Positions 1-8,003 of a DNA stretch of 64,000 nucleotides are shown here, in pieces. A model generated the notes under the pieces. That model did no database searches and was not told the DNA's origin. It was given only the letters and a program-made list of their open reading frames with translations. Source of the stretch: Streptomyces sp. NBC_00178 (GTDB taxonomy: Bacteria > Actinomycetota > Actinomycetes > Streptomycetales > Streptomycetaceae); assembly GCF_036206005.1 (NCBI RefSeq), contig NZ_CP108143.1, positions 6,973,501 through 7,037,500 of the forward strand. The letters run 5' to 3'. Positions within the stretch are counted from its first letter, which is position 1. Each line of letters starts with the position of its first letter. A program made the position numbers and the translations under genes.

Positions 1-420
1 GGAGGGCTCCGCATCGTGTGTAGGGGCTTCTACAACGACACGAGACTGCCGGGGCGTGGAAGTTCGCCGTCCGGGCGTGATCCATGTCATGCGCGAAGAA
101 TTCGCGCCGTGCACCGGGCCGTTTTCCGGGAGGCGACGCGGAAGGTCTTTCCACGTGGTCGACGGACCGGAGACACCCCGCCCGGATCACACGAGGTCGG
201 ATGCGTGTGTGCAGTCGGCTCTGCTGCGCGGGCCTCCGCGCGATGCGGGTTCGAACCGCTCGATGCTGCCGTACGGCTCGGGGCCGCCGAACCGCTCCGC
301 GCCGGGACGGTGCACGATTCTCGGGAACTCGGCCGCCCCCGGCGAGGCGAGATGTACACCCCGAACGCCGTGGCCGGCGGCGGCCGTCGCCTCAATCCGC
401 AGGCAAATGCACGTGCGGCG
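1..420. other. Left-edge stretch without a recognised gene
   Basis: Several long open frames run through this stretch on both strands, but all are Arg/Ala/Pro-rich readings typical of open GC-rich DNA and none resembles a known family. It lies beyond the 3' end of the winged-helix gene that follows. I see no terminator or promoter here that I can support. Confidence 0.4.
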
Positions 421-1008
421 TCAGCTCTTGTCCGCAGGCGGGTTCGCCGCGATCTTTCGCGGGGCCCGCTCGACGAGCGAATACATCACCGATCGCTTCT
501 GCTTGTGACGCTGGATGCGGCCCTTGGCGACAAGGGACTCCAGGGTGTTGCGCACGACCTGAGGAGTCGGCGCACGATCCGGATGCTTCTCCAGGAGTTC
601 GTCACGCAACTCCTTTGCCAGACGCGGTTCGTCGTGCGTCCCGAGGAGATCCATCAGGACACGTCCGAGAAGAGGCTGACGGGAATTTCCCCGCCCGGCA
701 GCCTTTGGTGCGGCCTCACGCGGCCGGCTCTCCGCGCCCGTCGCGGGACGCGGCTCGGCGACCTCGGACACGGGCTCCGCTCCGGTGCGGGCGGGCTCCG
801 CCTGCGCCTGTCCGGGCAACGAGGGTGCGTCCGACGCGCGCTCGAAACGCTTGGCCAGGTTCAGGATGTCGACCAGGAGACTCTCCTCCTGCTGCAACAT
901 CTTGATTTTCTCGCTCAGTTCCTGCTGTCGGCGGCGATTCTGCTCCAGGTCCGACGCGGCTTGTTCTACGTACCGCGAGCGGAGCGTGGCGGCTGATTGG
1001 CTGGGCAC
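421..1008 (-). CDS. Coiled-coil winged-helix regulatory protein (hypothetical)
   Basis: A 195-residue protein of a type seen in streptomycetes, of unknown role. Residues about 10-55 are rich in Glu, Gln, Arg and Leu and look like a coiled coil (LEQNRRRQQELSEKIKMLQQEE). A Pro/Ala/Glu-rich linker follows, and the C-terminal third (about 110-185) reads as a small winged helix (LRDELLEKHPDRAPTPQVVRNTLESLVAKGRI). This architecture fits a dimeric DNA-associated regulator; that role is inference. The start is GTG at 1008, preceded by GGAG nine bases upstream. It stands alone, divergent from the sigma-factor gene across about 750 bases. Confidence 0.75.
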   Translation of the reverse strand: MPSQSAATLRSRYVEQAASDLEQNRRRQQELSEKIKMLQQEESLLVDILNLAKRFERASDAPSLPGQAQAEPARTGAEPVSEVAEPRPATGAESRPREAAPKAAGRGNSRQPLLGRVLMDLLGTHDEPRLAKELRDELLEKHPDRAPTPQVVRNTLESLVAKGRIQRHKQKRSVMYSLVERAPRKIAANPPADKS

Positions 1009-1760
1009 AACCGTTCACTCCCTATATATGTGGATGACGTTGCGCATGGTACCCACGTAGGTGGCGTGTACCGAAGCCCACTATCGCCTCCAAGCCGCTC
1101 AGCGGGGTGGAGCGTGCTGCTTTCATGTGAATTCCGTCGTGTGTCCGCCGGCGCGACGAGACATATGCACGAGGGCGAAACGGCTGCGGGTGTGCGAAGC
1201 GGATGTCCGCGCCGTCGGCGTTCGCCGCCGGGATCAATGCCTCGGGCGACCGATCGGATCGCATCCCCGGTGTGCCTGGTGCGGTCATCCCGACACCCAT
1301 TTCCGGATACGTATTCTCCGCCTGACCATCGTACTCGCCGGGCGGTCCGGGTGGCCGGGACCGCTGTCCGTCCATCGGTCACACCACAGGGCTGTTACGT
1401 CATTCCCGGGGCGCGCGACGACGGCTGCGGCACCTCACCGATGCCCCGGCACATTCAGCGTGCGGACGTCCCTCGGCAGCGCTGTGCACCGCTTCCGACG
1501 CCGCACGCCGATCCGTCACGGACCGCGGACAGTACTCGGCGGGGAAACCGCTTTCGGCGGGCCACCGCAAGGGCGTCACTTCCGTCCGGAGATGGTCCCC
1601 ACACTCCGCATGAACGGCTTCTTCACCACGCCTTCACAGGGCGGAACACGCGGCATCCCGGCGACACAAAAGCGGCAGTTTTCTGGCACCGGCGTCTGCC
1701 TAGGGTGCGGATGCGAGGGCTGCACCGGCCCCTTCGTTCGCGGCACGACAGAGAACCAGA
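1009..1760. other. Long divergent intergenic region
   Basis: About 750 bases separate the winged-helix gene from the ECF sigma gene. Open frames exist on both strands but none has family-like sequence. A GGAAC at 1643 is a possible ECF-type -35 element for the sigma gene, but I cannot fix the matching -10 with confidence. No repeat or hairpin of note was found. Confidence 0.4.
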
Positions 1761-2291
1761 ATGGCTCAGACAATGGCTACACCCCCCACGCCGGCTGACC
1801 AGTCGGACCAGCTCGGGAGCATCATGCGAGAGCACCGGGACGGTCTGGTGTCCTACGCCGAGAGAATGCTCGGAGACCGCGGTCTCGCCGAGGACGTCGT
1901 ACAGGAAACCGCCATCAGAGCCTGGCGGAACGTCGATCGTCTGCTCGGTACCGAGGGATCGGTCCGAGGATGGCTGTTCACCGTGACGCGGCACCTGGTG
2001 ATCGACCTGGTGCGCAAACCCCACGCACGCAAGGAGGTCGTGGGCGGGACGTACAACGATCCGGCTTTCGTGCGCGACGGTACGGACGCCGTCCACAACT
2101 CACTCGTCGCGAAGCCGCTGCTGCTTCGGCTCTCACCGGAGCACCGCGCCGTGCTGGTGCACATATACCTGTGCGACCGCACCATCCAGGAGACCGCCGG
2201 GATCCTCGGAGTGCCGACGGGGACGGTGAAGTCACGCCAGCACAACGCGCTGCGCAAGCTGCGCAGCGTGGCCGGTGTCGAGGCCGCCTGA
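1761..2291 (+). CDS. ECF RNA polymerase sigma factor, SigL-like
   Basis: A 176-residue extracytoplasmic-function sigma factor that would direct RNA polymerase to a small promoter set. Region 2 spans about residues 24-95, with the helix ERMLGDRGLAEDVVQETAIR and the motif GWLFTVTRHLVID. Region 4 spans about 115-170 (LSPEHRAVLVHIYLCDRTIQ, then GTVKSRQHNALRKLR as recognition helix). Length is normal for the SigL-like actinobacterial group. A second ATG at 1773 is an alternative start. No zinc-finger anti-sigma gene sits next to it: the neighbour is a convergent CGNR regulator, so how its activity is controlled is not visible here. Confidence 0.9.
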   Translation: MAQTMATPPTPADQSDQLGSIMREHRDGLVSYAERMLGDRGLAEDVVQETAIRAWRNVDRLLGTEGSVRGWLFTVTRHLVIDLVRKPHARKEVVGGTYNDPAFVRDGTDAVHNSLVAKPLLLRLSPEHRAVLVHIYLCDRTIQETAGILGVPTGTVKSRQHNALRKLRSVAGVEAA

Positions 2292-2330
2292 GCCGGACCC
2301 CGAGGGGCCCGGGCCGTCAGGGAGCGGACG

Positions 2331-2894
2331 TCAGTGGGATGCGGCGGCCTGGCCGCTCTTCTTGCGGGCGCGATAGGCGGCTGCCTTGATCTTGTTGCCG
2401 CAGGAGTCCATGCCGCACCACTGTCGCCGCACGCCCCGGGAGCGGTCGACGTAGATGCGGGTGCACTGGGGGTTTCCGCACTCCTTGAGCAGCGGCACAT
2501 CCGGGCCGCTGAGCAGTTCGACCGTCTGCCGCGCGATCGTGGAGAGGGCTTCCTGCGGTGTCGCCTCTGTCCAGCGCCCGGCAGGGGTGAGCTGGGGTGC
2601 GGCGGCCGGCTTGCGAGCCGCCGCGTTGACCGAGGCCAGGGCCCCGGCGGGGAACTCCTCCTCCAGGCGGCGGGCGGTGACCAGTTCGTACACCGCCTCA
2701 CGCAGTTCCTTGGCTCCCTCGACGTCCGCCTGCTCGGCCGGGGAGATCGCGTCCACGATGCCGGACTCCAGGAACCAGGCGTCCAGCCTGTCGGGCGCCA
2801 CGAACATCTCGAAACGCAACGACCGGCGGGCGCGAAGCGTGGCGGCGAAGTCCAGGGCCGGGCTTCCGCAGACGAAGACATGGTCGAGATTCAT
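2331..2894 (-). CDS. CGNR zinc-finger (ABATE-domain) transcriptional regulator
   Basis: A 187-residue protein with an N-terminal ABATE-type domain (about 1-125; annotated in the family as a putative stress-induced regulator) and a C-terminal CGNR zinc finger. The four metal-ligand cysteines are C139, C144, C160 and C165; the signature reads CGNK (165-168) instead of CGNR, a conservative change. A basic tail (KIKAAAYRARKK) follows, consistent with DNA contact. The ATG at 2894 is directly abutted by an inverted repeat (2895-2915) that recurs at four other promoters in the window, so I infer that it autoregulates and controls those genes. It is divergent from the molybdo-enzyme operon. Confidence 0.9.
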   Translation of the reverse strand: MNLDHVFVCGSPALDFAATLRARRSLRFEMFVAPDRLDAWFLESGIVDAISPAEQADVEGAKELREAVYELVTARRLEEEFPAGALASVNAAARKPAAAPQLTPAGRWTEATPQEALSTIARQTVELLSGPDVPLLKECGNPQCTRIYVDRSRGVRRQWCGMDSCGNKIKAAAYRARKKSGQAAASH

Positions 2895-2915
2895 ATCACC
2901 ATTTTGGCAGGTGAT
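2895..2915. promoter_or_regulatory. Operator copy 1, ATCACC-N9-GGTGAT, at the CGNR gene start
   Basis: The 21-base inverted repeat begins one base upstream of the CGNR start codon, and its GGTGAT arm (read on the minus strand) also serves as the Shine-Dalgarno position. A protein bound here would block both promoter clearance and ribosome access. It has the same arm sequence and the same 9-base spacing as seven other copies in this window. Negative autoregulation is inferred. Confidence 0.7.
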
Positions 2916-3133
2916 TTATCGGCTCGCAAGGAGCGTCATCGTGTAAAGGCGCGGGAGTTCCGGTGCCTCCTGCGGCGCGGACGAAGGGGCGGTGCGGGGG
3001 TCGGCGGGAGCCAAGCGGCATCCCGCTCGTACGAGGCCGATCGAGGCGTGGGGTCCGCCTCCGTCGAGGCTGCGCCGCGCGCCTGGGGTCGCCGGCCGCG
3101 GGTCACGTCGCGGCGCCGCCGCCCCGGGTGTGC
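2916..3133. other. Intergenic DNA between CGNR and molybdo-enzyme promoters
   Basis: No gene recognised. It separates the CGNR operator from the twin operators of the divergent oxidoreductase operon. Open frames on both strands are composition-driven. Confidence 0.4.
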
Positions 3134-3194
3134 GTCACCTTCTTGACTGGTAATCGATGACCATGCAACTATCGTCACCACTCAAAGAGGTGAT
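3134..3194 (+). promoter_or_regulatory. Twin operators and promoter of the molybdo-enzyme operon
   Basis: Two copies of the repeat lie 40 bases apart: GTCACC-N9-GGTAAT at 3134-3154 (one arm base changed) and GTCACC-N9-GGTGAT at 3174-3194. A -35 TTGACT (3143-3148) sits inside the first copy; 17 bases on is CAACTA as -10, placing the transcript start at or in the second copy. The layout suggests repression by a factor bound at both sites. The coding start follows at 3362, leaving a leader of about 180 bases. Confidence 0.7.
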
Positions 3195-3361
3195 GGTAGT
3201 GGCGCCGCGGTGCGGTCGTCCGCGAACTCCGCGGCCGTCGCACCCCGATCCGCCCTCGCCCCACTCCGCCCGGCCCACCGCCACGCCCGCACGGGGTGGC
3301 CGTCCTGCGGCCCCGCGGAGAGACCGGTCGAACGTCACCCCATCCGGAGAAGGGGCTGGAC

Positions 3362-4087
3362 ATGGCAAGGAAGGCGGACGAATCCGCTGGTGGTGCGCCT
3401 GTGGGCCGGAGGGCGGTGCTCGGCATGCTGGGTGCGGGAGCCGCGGCGCTGGCCACCGCGCCCTATCTGCAGCGGGGGTGGGAGGGGGCTCTCGCCAAGG
3501 CGTCCCAGGTGGACGCGACCGGGCTCACCGGTCTGCTGCCCAGTCCCGGAGGGTTCCGGTACTACAGCATCGTCGGTTCGGTGCCGCGCAAGGACGAGAC
3601 GAACTACGAGCTGCGGATCGACGGCCTGGTGGACAGGCCCAGGACCTATTCACTGGCGGACCTGCGCGCACTGCCCCGCACGCGCGTCGTCCACGACGTG
3701 CTGTGCACGGACGGATGGCGTGTGGAGAACACCCCCTTCGACGGGGTGAAGCTGGCGGATCTCCTGGATGCGGCCGGTGTCCGCCCGGAAGGCAAGGCCA
3801 TCCGGTTCACCTGCTTCGACGGGGCGTACTCGGAGAGTCTGACGCTGGAACAGGCGCGACGGTCCGACGTCATGGTGGCGCTGAACATGCAGGACAAGCC
3901 GATCAGTCATGAGCACGGCGGGCCGGTCCGCCTGTACGTGGCCCCCATGTACTTCTACAAGTCGGCCAAATGGCTCTCCGGCATATCGGTCACCGACAAG
4001 GTCGTACCCGGGTACTGGGAGGAACGCGGATACGCGGTGGACGGCTGGCTCGACGGAGAGGACCGGCGCGGTGGCCAGGCAGTCTGA
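3362..4087 (+). CDS. Tat-exported molybdopterin-dependent oxidoreductase (MsrP/sulfite-oxidase-fold)
   Basis: A 241-residue enzyme of the oxidoreductase molybdopterin-binding family. A twin-arginine signal (GRRAVLGMLGAGAAAL, Arg16-Arg17) predicts folded export. The Mo-ligand cysteine is C115 in VLCTDGW; cofactor-contact segments include IDGLVDRP and the C-terminal VAPMYFYKSAKWLSGI. Size and fold match the catalytic subunit of YedY/MsrP-like systems, which repair oxidised methionine at the cell surface; the substrate here is not determined. An in-frame ATG at 3296 is possible, but 3362 is preferred because GGAGAAGGGG lies just upstream and the signal peptide then begins naturally. The next gene overlaps its 3' end by 17 bases. 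Confidence 0.88.
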   Translation: MARKADESAGGAPVGRRAVLGMLGAGAAALATAPYLQRGWEGALAKASQVDATGLTGLLPSPGGFRYYSIVGSVPRKDETNYELRIDGLVDRPRTYSLADLRALPRTRVVHDVLCTDGWRVENTPFDGVKLADLLDAAGVRPEGKAIRFTCFDGAYSESLTLEQARRSDVMVALNMQDKPISHEHGGPVRLYVAPMYFYKSAKWLSGISVTDKVVPGYWEERGYAVDGWLDGEDRRGGQAV

Positions 4088-4727
4088 GCACGATGCCAGG
4101 GTCGCGAGGTTCAGCGGTGCCGAACGACTGGTGCACCGGGCCACCGGATGGCTGATGCTGCTCTGCCTGGTCTCCGCGGCGTGCCTGTACCTCGGACCGG
4201 TCGCCCAACTGGTGGGCCGGCGGCATCTCATGATCACTGTCCACGAATGGTCGGGCATCCTGCTGCCGGCGCCCTTCCTCGTCGGCCTGCTCTCCCCGGC
4301 GTTCCGTGCGGACCTGCGCAGGATCAACCGCTGGGCCGCCTACGACGGACAGTGGTTCCGCGCGGTCCGCACGCGGCTCACCGCCCCGGCCTCCCGGCCG
4401 GCCGGAAAGTTCAACGCGGGCCAGAAGATCTACGCGGGATGGATCGCGGGGGCCGTGCTGGTCATGATGTTCACCGGTCTGCTGATGTGGTTCATGGGGC
4501 TGCTGCCCTTCGTGTCCCGGACCAGCGCGATCTTCGTGCACGACATCCTGGCCTGGGCGATCACGGCCGTCCTGATCGGTCACATCCGGCAGGCCTACCG
4601 GGATCCGATGGCCAGGGCGGGCATGCGTACGGGCTACGTCGACCGGAAGTGGGCGACGACGCACCACGCGAAGTGGCTCACGGAGGAAGGCCGGGAACGA
4701 AGCCGGGCCGGACGGGACAACGGCTGA
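4071..4727 (+). CDS. Cytochrome b membrane subunit paired with the molybdo-enzyme
   Basis: A 218-residue cytochrome b/b6-type membrane protein with about four helices. Likely haem-ligand histidines lie in ERLVHRATG near the N terminus, in HLMITVHEWSG, and in FVHDILAWAITAVLIGHIRQ. It would pass electrons from the membrane quinone pool to the exported molybdo-enzyme, as MsrQ does for MsrP; it is not an MsrQ sequence, so the functional analogy is inference. The GTG start at 4071 lies inside the 3' end of the upstream gene and follows GGAGAGG, indicating translational coupling in a two-gene operon. The upstream open frame is only read-through of another frame. Confidence 0.85.
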   Translation: MARQSEHDARVARFSGAERLVHRATGWLMLLCLVSAACLYLGPVAQLVGRRHLMITVHEWSGILLPAPFLVGLLSPAFRADLRRINRWAAYDGQWFRAVRTRLTAPASRPAGKFNAGQKIYAGWIAGAVLVMMFTGLLMWFMGLLPFVSRTSAIFVHDILAWAITAVLIGHIRQAYRDPMARAGMRTGYVDRKWATTHHAKWLTEEGRERSRAGRDNG

Positions 4728-4793
4728 CCGCCGGTCGTGCGGGGTGGGTGACGTCAGGTCGGCGCCCGGGTGCCGACTGGAATGATGGGCCCC

Positions 4794-5187
4794 ATGGACG
4801 ATGCCATGGGGCCCGGCGCTTTCGATGTAAGCCGTGCGCGTGCGACGGAAGCGGAGGCGCTCGCCGGGACCGACCCGGCACGGGCCGGCCGGTCCGCTCG
4901 GCTACTGCGTGGTCGAGTACACCTTCTTCGAGCACGGCTTCGTCACCATGCTGATGGTGGCTCCCCCTGCCCGGGGCAGAGGTGTGGGCCGGCGGCTGTT
5001 GCGTGCCGCGACCGACTCGTGCACGACCCCGAAGCTCTTCACCTCGACCAACGTGTCCAACCAGCCGATGCAGCGGTTGCTCCGACGAGCCGGATGGAGC
5101 CCCGCGGGCCTTCTGCACGGCCTCGACGAGGGTGACCCCGAGCTGTTCTACGTCCGCCGGACGCCGACCGGGCGGACGCCCTTCTGA
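4794..5187 (+). pseudogene. Decayed GNAT acetyltransferase (internal deletion and frameshift)
   Basis: The first frame from ATG 4794 reads as a GNAT N terminus (RATEAEALAGTDPARAG) and loses sense at about residue 32. A second frame takes over with a well-preserved GNAT core: PLGYCVVEYTFFEHGFVTML, the acetyl-CoA loop ARGRGVGRRLL, then TSTNVSNQPMQRLLRRAGW and HGLDEGDPELFYVRR, ending at 5187. Relatives of this family have about 15-25 more residues at the join, so a deletion that changed frame is the simplest reading. ATG 4834 could still make a 117-residue fragment lacking the first strands. Sequencing error is possible but would not explain the missing residues. Confidence 0.6.
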
Positions 5188-5293
5188 CTCCGAACGCCTT
5201 TCCGGCTCCGGACGCCTTCCTGACGACGGACGGCAGGACACCGGCCGGTCATGCCAGTGCCGCCCTCCGGTCTGTATCACCGGGGGACGGCAC

Positions 5294-5395
5294 GGGGCTT
5301 GGCTTGAACAGCGGCCGCCCTCGCGAGGCGGGGGACCAAGCGAGGGCGGCCGCCCAGTCCTGCCGCCAAGCCCAGCCAATACGCCAGGCGGCAGG
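5294..5395. repeat. Nested hairpins between convergent genes
   Basis: A perfect 14-bp stem (5311-5324 with 5340-5353, 15-base loop) sits inside an outer 9-bp stem (5295-5303 with 5365-5373). A third stem (5359-5367 with 5387-5395) shares bases with the outer one, so the two are mutually exclusive. The position, 3' to the decayed acetyltransferase and to the minus-strand small gene, fits a bidirectional terminator. The alternative pairing is unusual for one. No other gene is seen in 5188-5536. Confidence 0.5.
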
Positions 5396-5536
5396 AGTCT
5401 CTCATCAAGGGAACGGGCGGGGAGGTCCGCAGGGTTCACGTCCGGTGCGAAAAAGATCTGACGCGAGCGAAGTGCCGTGCGTCCTCCCTCCCGGCGCCGG
5501 TCGCACGTCGGTGCGGGCGGCGCCGGGAGGCGGAAC

Positions 5537-5731
5537 TCAGAGGCCCAGATCCACGGCGAGGCAGGAGAAGAAGTTCCACGAACCCTCGGGGTTGTACGAA
5601 CTTCCGGCCCTGCCGCCCGGCTCGGCGGGCTTCGCCTCGACCATGTCCTCGTAGCGCGTGCGCTCGGGCAGTTGGCCGAACCGGGCCTGTCGTACCGCCG
5701 CTGAGCTGTCCATCGTTCCTTCGGTGCTCAC
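5537..5731 (-). CDS. Small hypothetical protein with conserved-looking C terminus (64 aa)
   Basis: A 64-residue protein starting at GTG 5731, with GGAGG seven bases upstream; an in-frame ATG (5713) is an alternative. It is charged in the middle (ERTRYEDMVEAKPAEPGG) and ends in an aromatic/hydrophobic tail, SYNPEGSWNFFSCLAVDLGL, with a single Cys. There is no signal peptide or membrane helix. I do not recognise the function. A good minus-strand promoter (TTGACT at 5813-5808, 17 bases, CATTGT at 5790-5785) lies within the operator pair upstream, so expression in the CGNR-operator regulon is likely. A peptide precursor or a small regulatory protein are both possible. Confidence 0.6.
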   Translation of the reverse strand: MSTEGTMDSSAAVRQARFGQLPERTRYEDMVEAKPAEPGGRAGSSYNPEGSWNFFSCLAVDLGL

Positions 5732-5801
5732 AGTCAACCTCCGCTGGTCAGTGGCGGAACGCGCCGTACTACTTGACTGGCACAACAATGCACGGTGAAT
5801 C

Positions 5802-5850
5802 GTCACCAGTCAAGGTGGTGATGAAAATTGTCACCTTCTTGACCGGTGAC
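5802..5850. promoter_or_regulatory. Two operators in a divergent promoter
   Basis: GTCACC-N9-GGTGAT at 5802-5822 and GTCACC-N9-GGTGAC at 5830-5850 lie 28 bases apart. The first contains the -35 (TTGACT, minus strand) for the 64-residue gene. On the plus strand TTGACT at 5773-5778 with TGAATC at 5796-5801 forms a promoter that runs straight into the operators and could serve the Bax-inhibitor-like gene about 250 bases on. Otherwise 5851-6096 shows no gene. Confidence 0.65.
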
Positions 5851-6096
5851 GAAGGTCTGTGCGAGAGTCGTTGTCCGCGCAAGACCTGCGGCGCGGACCC
5901 GACCCGGCACTACTCCCGGAGGGCGGTCGCACCCGTCGCAGCGCGTCCTGAACCCGGCGTCCGACCGTCATGTGCCGTGTACGGGCCGCATGAAGTGCGG
6001 CCGGTGCAGCGGTGGCCCGACGGGCCGCTGAATCCGCCCAGGACGCCGAAACGCGACCTCGACCGGTCTGCTCGTACGCAGGAAAGGCGATGAGCG

Positions 6097-6990
6097 ATGT
6101 ACGTGGAAGAACAGCGTTCGTTGACGAGTAGCAACCCCGTGCTCTCGCGTCAGGAGTTCCGCCGGGAGCGCGGGCGGAAGGTGACGGCCAGGGGGCCGGT
6201 CGGCGAGATGTCGACCCGGCGCCTGGAGAAGGCCCGGTCCCATGCCGCGCCGGTACCGGGCCGCGAATCTTCGGCCGGTCTCCCGGCGCGGCCGGCCGGT
6301 GCTCTGATGACGATGGACGCCGTCATCGGACGTACCGCCCTGGCCTTGCTGACCGGGATGTTCACGGCAGTCCTGTCCTGGACGCTTCCACCGGTCCCCC
6401 CGACCAACCTGGGCGCGTCGTACGGCATCGTCGGCGCGGCCGCCCTGGTTGCCTGTGCCCTGGCACTCCTCCAGGCCCGTACCTCCCGGGTCTCGCCGGT
6501 CCTGGTCCTCGGCTACGCCGCCGTGCAGGGTTTCTTCCTCGGAGTCGTCTCCGACACCGTCTCCACACAACTGTCGGCCGGCGTCATCGTCCAGACCGTG
6601 CTCGGCACGATGACCGCCTCCGCCGGTGTGCTGGTCGCGTACCGGTTGCACTGGATCCGAGTGAACCGGCGTTTCCACGGGTTCGCGGGCGGCGCCGCTC
6701 TGGGCCTCGTCCTGCTCGCCGCGGCCGATCTCCTGTTCTCCGCCTGCACGAGTGCCGAGGGGCTCGGTCTCCGCAGCGGCGCCCTCGGCATCGCCCTCGG
6801 TGTCCTGGGCGTGATCATGGGAGCCTACTTCCTGGCCCTGCACGTCAGGCAGGTAGAGGGCGGTGTCACCTTCGGCGTCGACGCGGCGGAGTCCTGGCGT
6901 GCGGCCTTCGGCCTGACCCTGACCTTGACGTGGCTCTACGTGGAAGCCGTGCGTCTGCTCACGCTGGTGCGCGAGGACGACGTCTACTGA
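6097..6990 (+). CDS. Bax inhibitor-1/YccA family membrane protein
   Basis: A 297-residue integral membrane protein. The first 70 or so residues are polar and basic, as in other actinobacterial members. Seven hydrophobic segments then follow from about residue 75 (ALALLTGMFTAVLSW) to the last (AAFGLTLTLTWLYVEAVRLL). The motif YAAVQGFFLGVVSDTVS and the C-terminal YVEAVRLLTLV are typical of the BI-1 fold, a pH-dependent channel/stress protein in distant relatives. The role in this organism is not established. The start at 6097 is preceded by GGAAAGG. It is a single-gene unit facing right, downstream of the paired operators at 5802-5850. Confidence 0.88.
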   Translation: MYVEEQRSLTSSNPVLSRQEFRRERGRKVTARGPVGEMSTRRLEKARSHAAPVPGRESSAGLPARPAGALMTMDAVIGRTALALLTGMFTAVLSWTLPPVPPTNLGASYGIVGAAALVACALALLQARTSRVSPVLVLGYAAVQGFFLGVVSDTVSTQLSAGVIVQTVLGTMTASAGVLVAYRLHWIRVNRRFHGFAGGAALGLVLLAAADLLFSACTSAEGLGLRSGALGIALGVLGVIMGAYFLALHVRQVEGGVTFGVDAAESWRAAFGLTLTLTWLYVEAVRLLTLVREDDVY

Positions 6991-7107
6991 GGGGGTCCGC
7001 CGGTCGCCCGCTCCCGGCCTGCCGCGGCCGTACCGCGGCGATGGCAGAATGCACCGCCCTCCCGGTCCCTGCCCGTACGCCTGGTCGCGGATGTGTCCCC
7101 ACACGGA

Positions 7108-7827
7108 CTACAGGGGAGGGCGGTGGGACGCCGCGTACTCATCCGCGGTGGTGAAGACGGCAGCGCACCGCGGGCATTCCGCCCGGCCGAAGAGATGGGT
7201 GATTCCGTCGGCGAGCACGGTCTCGCCGTCCCGGACCGCCGTCTCGTACATCCGGCGACCGGCTCCGCGGAGCCCCTCGGGGGACGCCGGCCTCAGGGAG
7301 CGTCGCTCCACGTCGCCGAGGTCCCAGTCCCGGATCGCCGAGTACCGGCCGTGATCGCCGATGGCGATGGTGACCTCCACGGCACAGTGAGGGCAGGCCA
7401 CCTCGTAGAAGTCGTCCGAGAAGTCGCCCATGGCCACACTCCAGTGGTAGTGCCCCTCGGTCGCGATGACGTCACGGAAGGCCGCGAGGTAGTCGTCCGG
7501 CCGCGACCGCAGATGCCGGTCGAGCAGCTCGCGGAGCTCCGAGATCGCCCCGGAACAGCCCTCCGGCAGATCGTCGCGGCCGTGGTCCCCCGCCGCGCAC
7601 CGGACGATCGCTCCGGCGAGTTCACGCGCCCGCGCGCTCCGCGACGCCAAACGGACCAGGCGGGGAAGCGCTGCGAATCCGGCCGGGAACACCAGGTCGC
7701 ACTCGAGAACAAGCCGGTATCCCAACTCCCGCCAGGCTTTTGGGTCGTCGTCGAGTTCGACGCGCGTCAGAAGTTCGGGGACGCGATCGACATCGCCGTA
7801 ACAGTCCTGCGTCTGCGCCCAGTTCAC
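7108..7827 (-). CDS. Hypothetical protein with CxxC pair, possibly 5'-truncated
   Basis: About 239 residues if started at GTG 7827 (VNWAQTQDCYGDVDRVPELL). The reading frame stays open to 8115, but the upstream part is Pro/Arg-rich and comes from IS-relic DNA, so it is probably not native. Recognisable features are a helical repeat-like segment (WRELGYRLVLECDLVFPAGF), a pair of small metal-site-like motifs (CPHC and CPRC) and ERRSLRPASPEGLRGAGRRM. Similar proteins of unknown function occur in streptomycetes. No good Shine-Dalgarno precedes 7827, so the true start may have been lost when the neighbouring element inserted. Confidence 0.6.
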   Translation of the reverse strand: MNWAQTQDCYGDVDRVPELLTRVELDDDPKAWRELGYRLVLECDLVFPAGFAALPRLVRLASRSARARELAGAIVRCAAGDHGRDDLPEGCSGAISELRELLDRHLRSRPDDYLAAFRDVIATEGHYHWSVAMGDFSDDFYEVACPHCAVEVTIAIGDHGRYSAIRDWDLGDVERRSLRPASPEGLRGAGRRMYETAVRDGETVLADGITHLFGRAECPRCAAVFTTADEYAASHRPPL

Positions 7828-8003
7828 CACCGGGGCATTCAACACCACGGGCGCCGCCCGGGCCGCATCCGTAACGAGGAAGCCGTCGCGCGAACCCGAG
7901 GATGATCCCCGTGCGGGCACAGGCCGCACCGGCCGGTTCGCGGTGCAGCCCGAGCATGCCGACGAGGTGTCCGGCGAACGGACTCCGGCGGCGCACACGA
8001 ACA

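Noticed and set aside
1061..1798. Long plus-strand frame upstream of and into the sigma gene
   Set aside because: Composition-driven frame without family features; overlaps the certain sigma-factor start in another frame.
5294..5460. Structured region considered as a group II intron or riboswitch
   Set aside because: No intron-encoded protein, no domain V-like hairpin and no downstream gene to regulate on either strand.
5537..5731. Small protein considered as a RiPP precursor
   Set aside because: No maturation enzyme, protease or dedicated exporter is adjacent.
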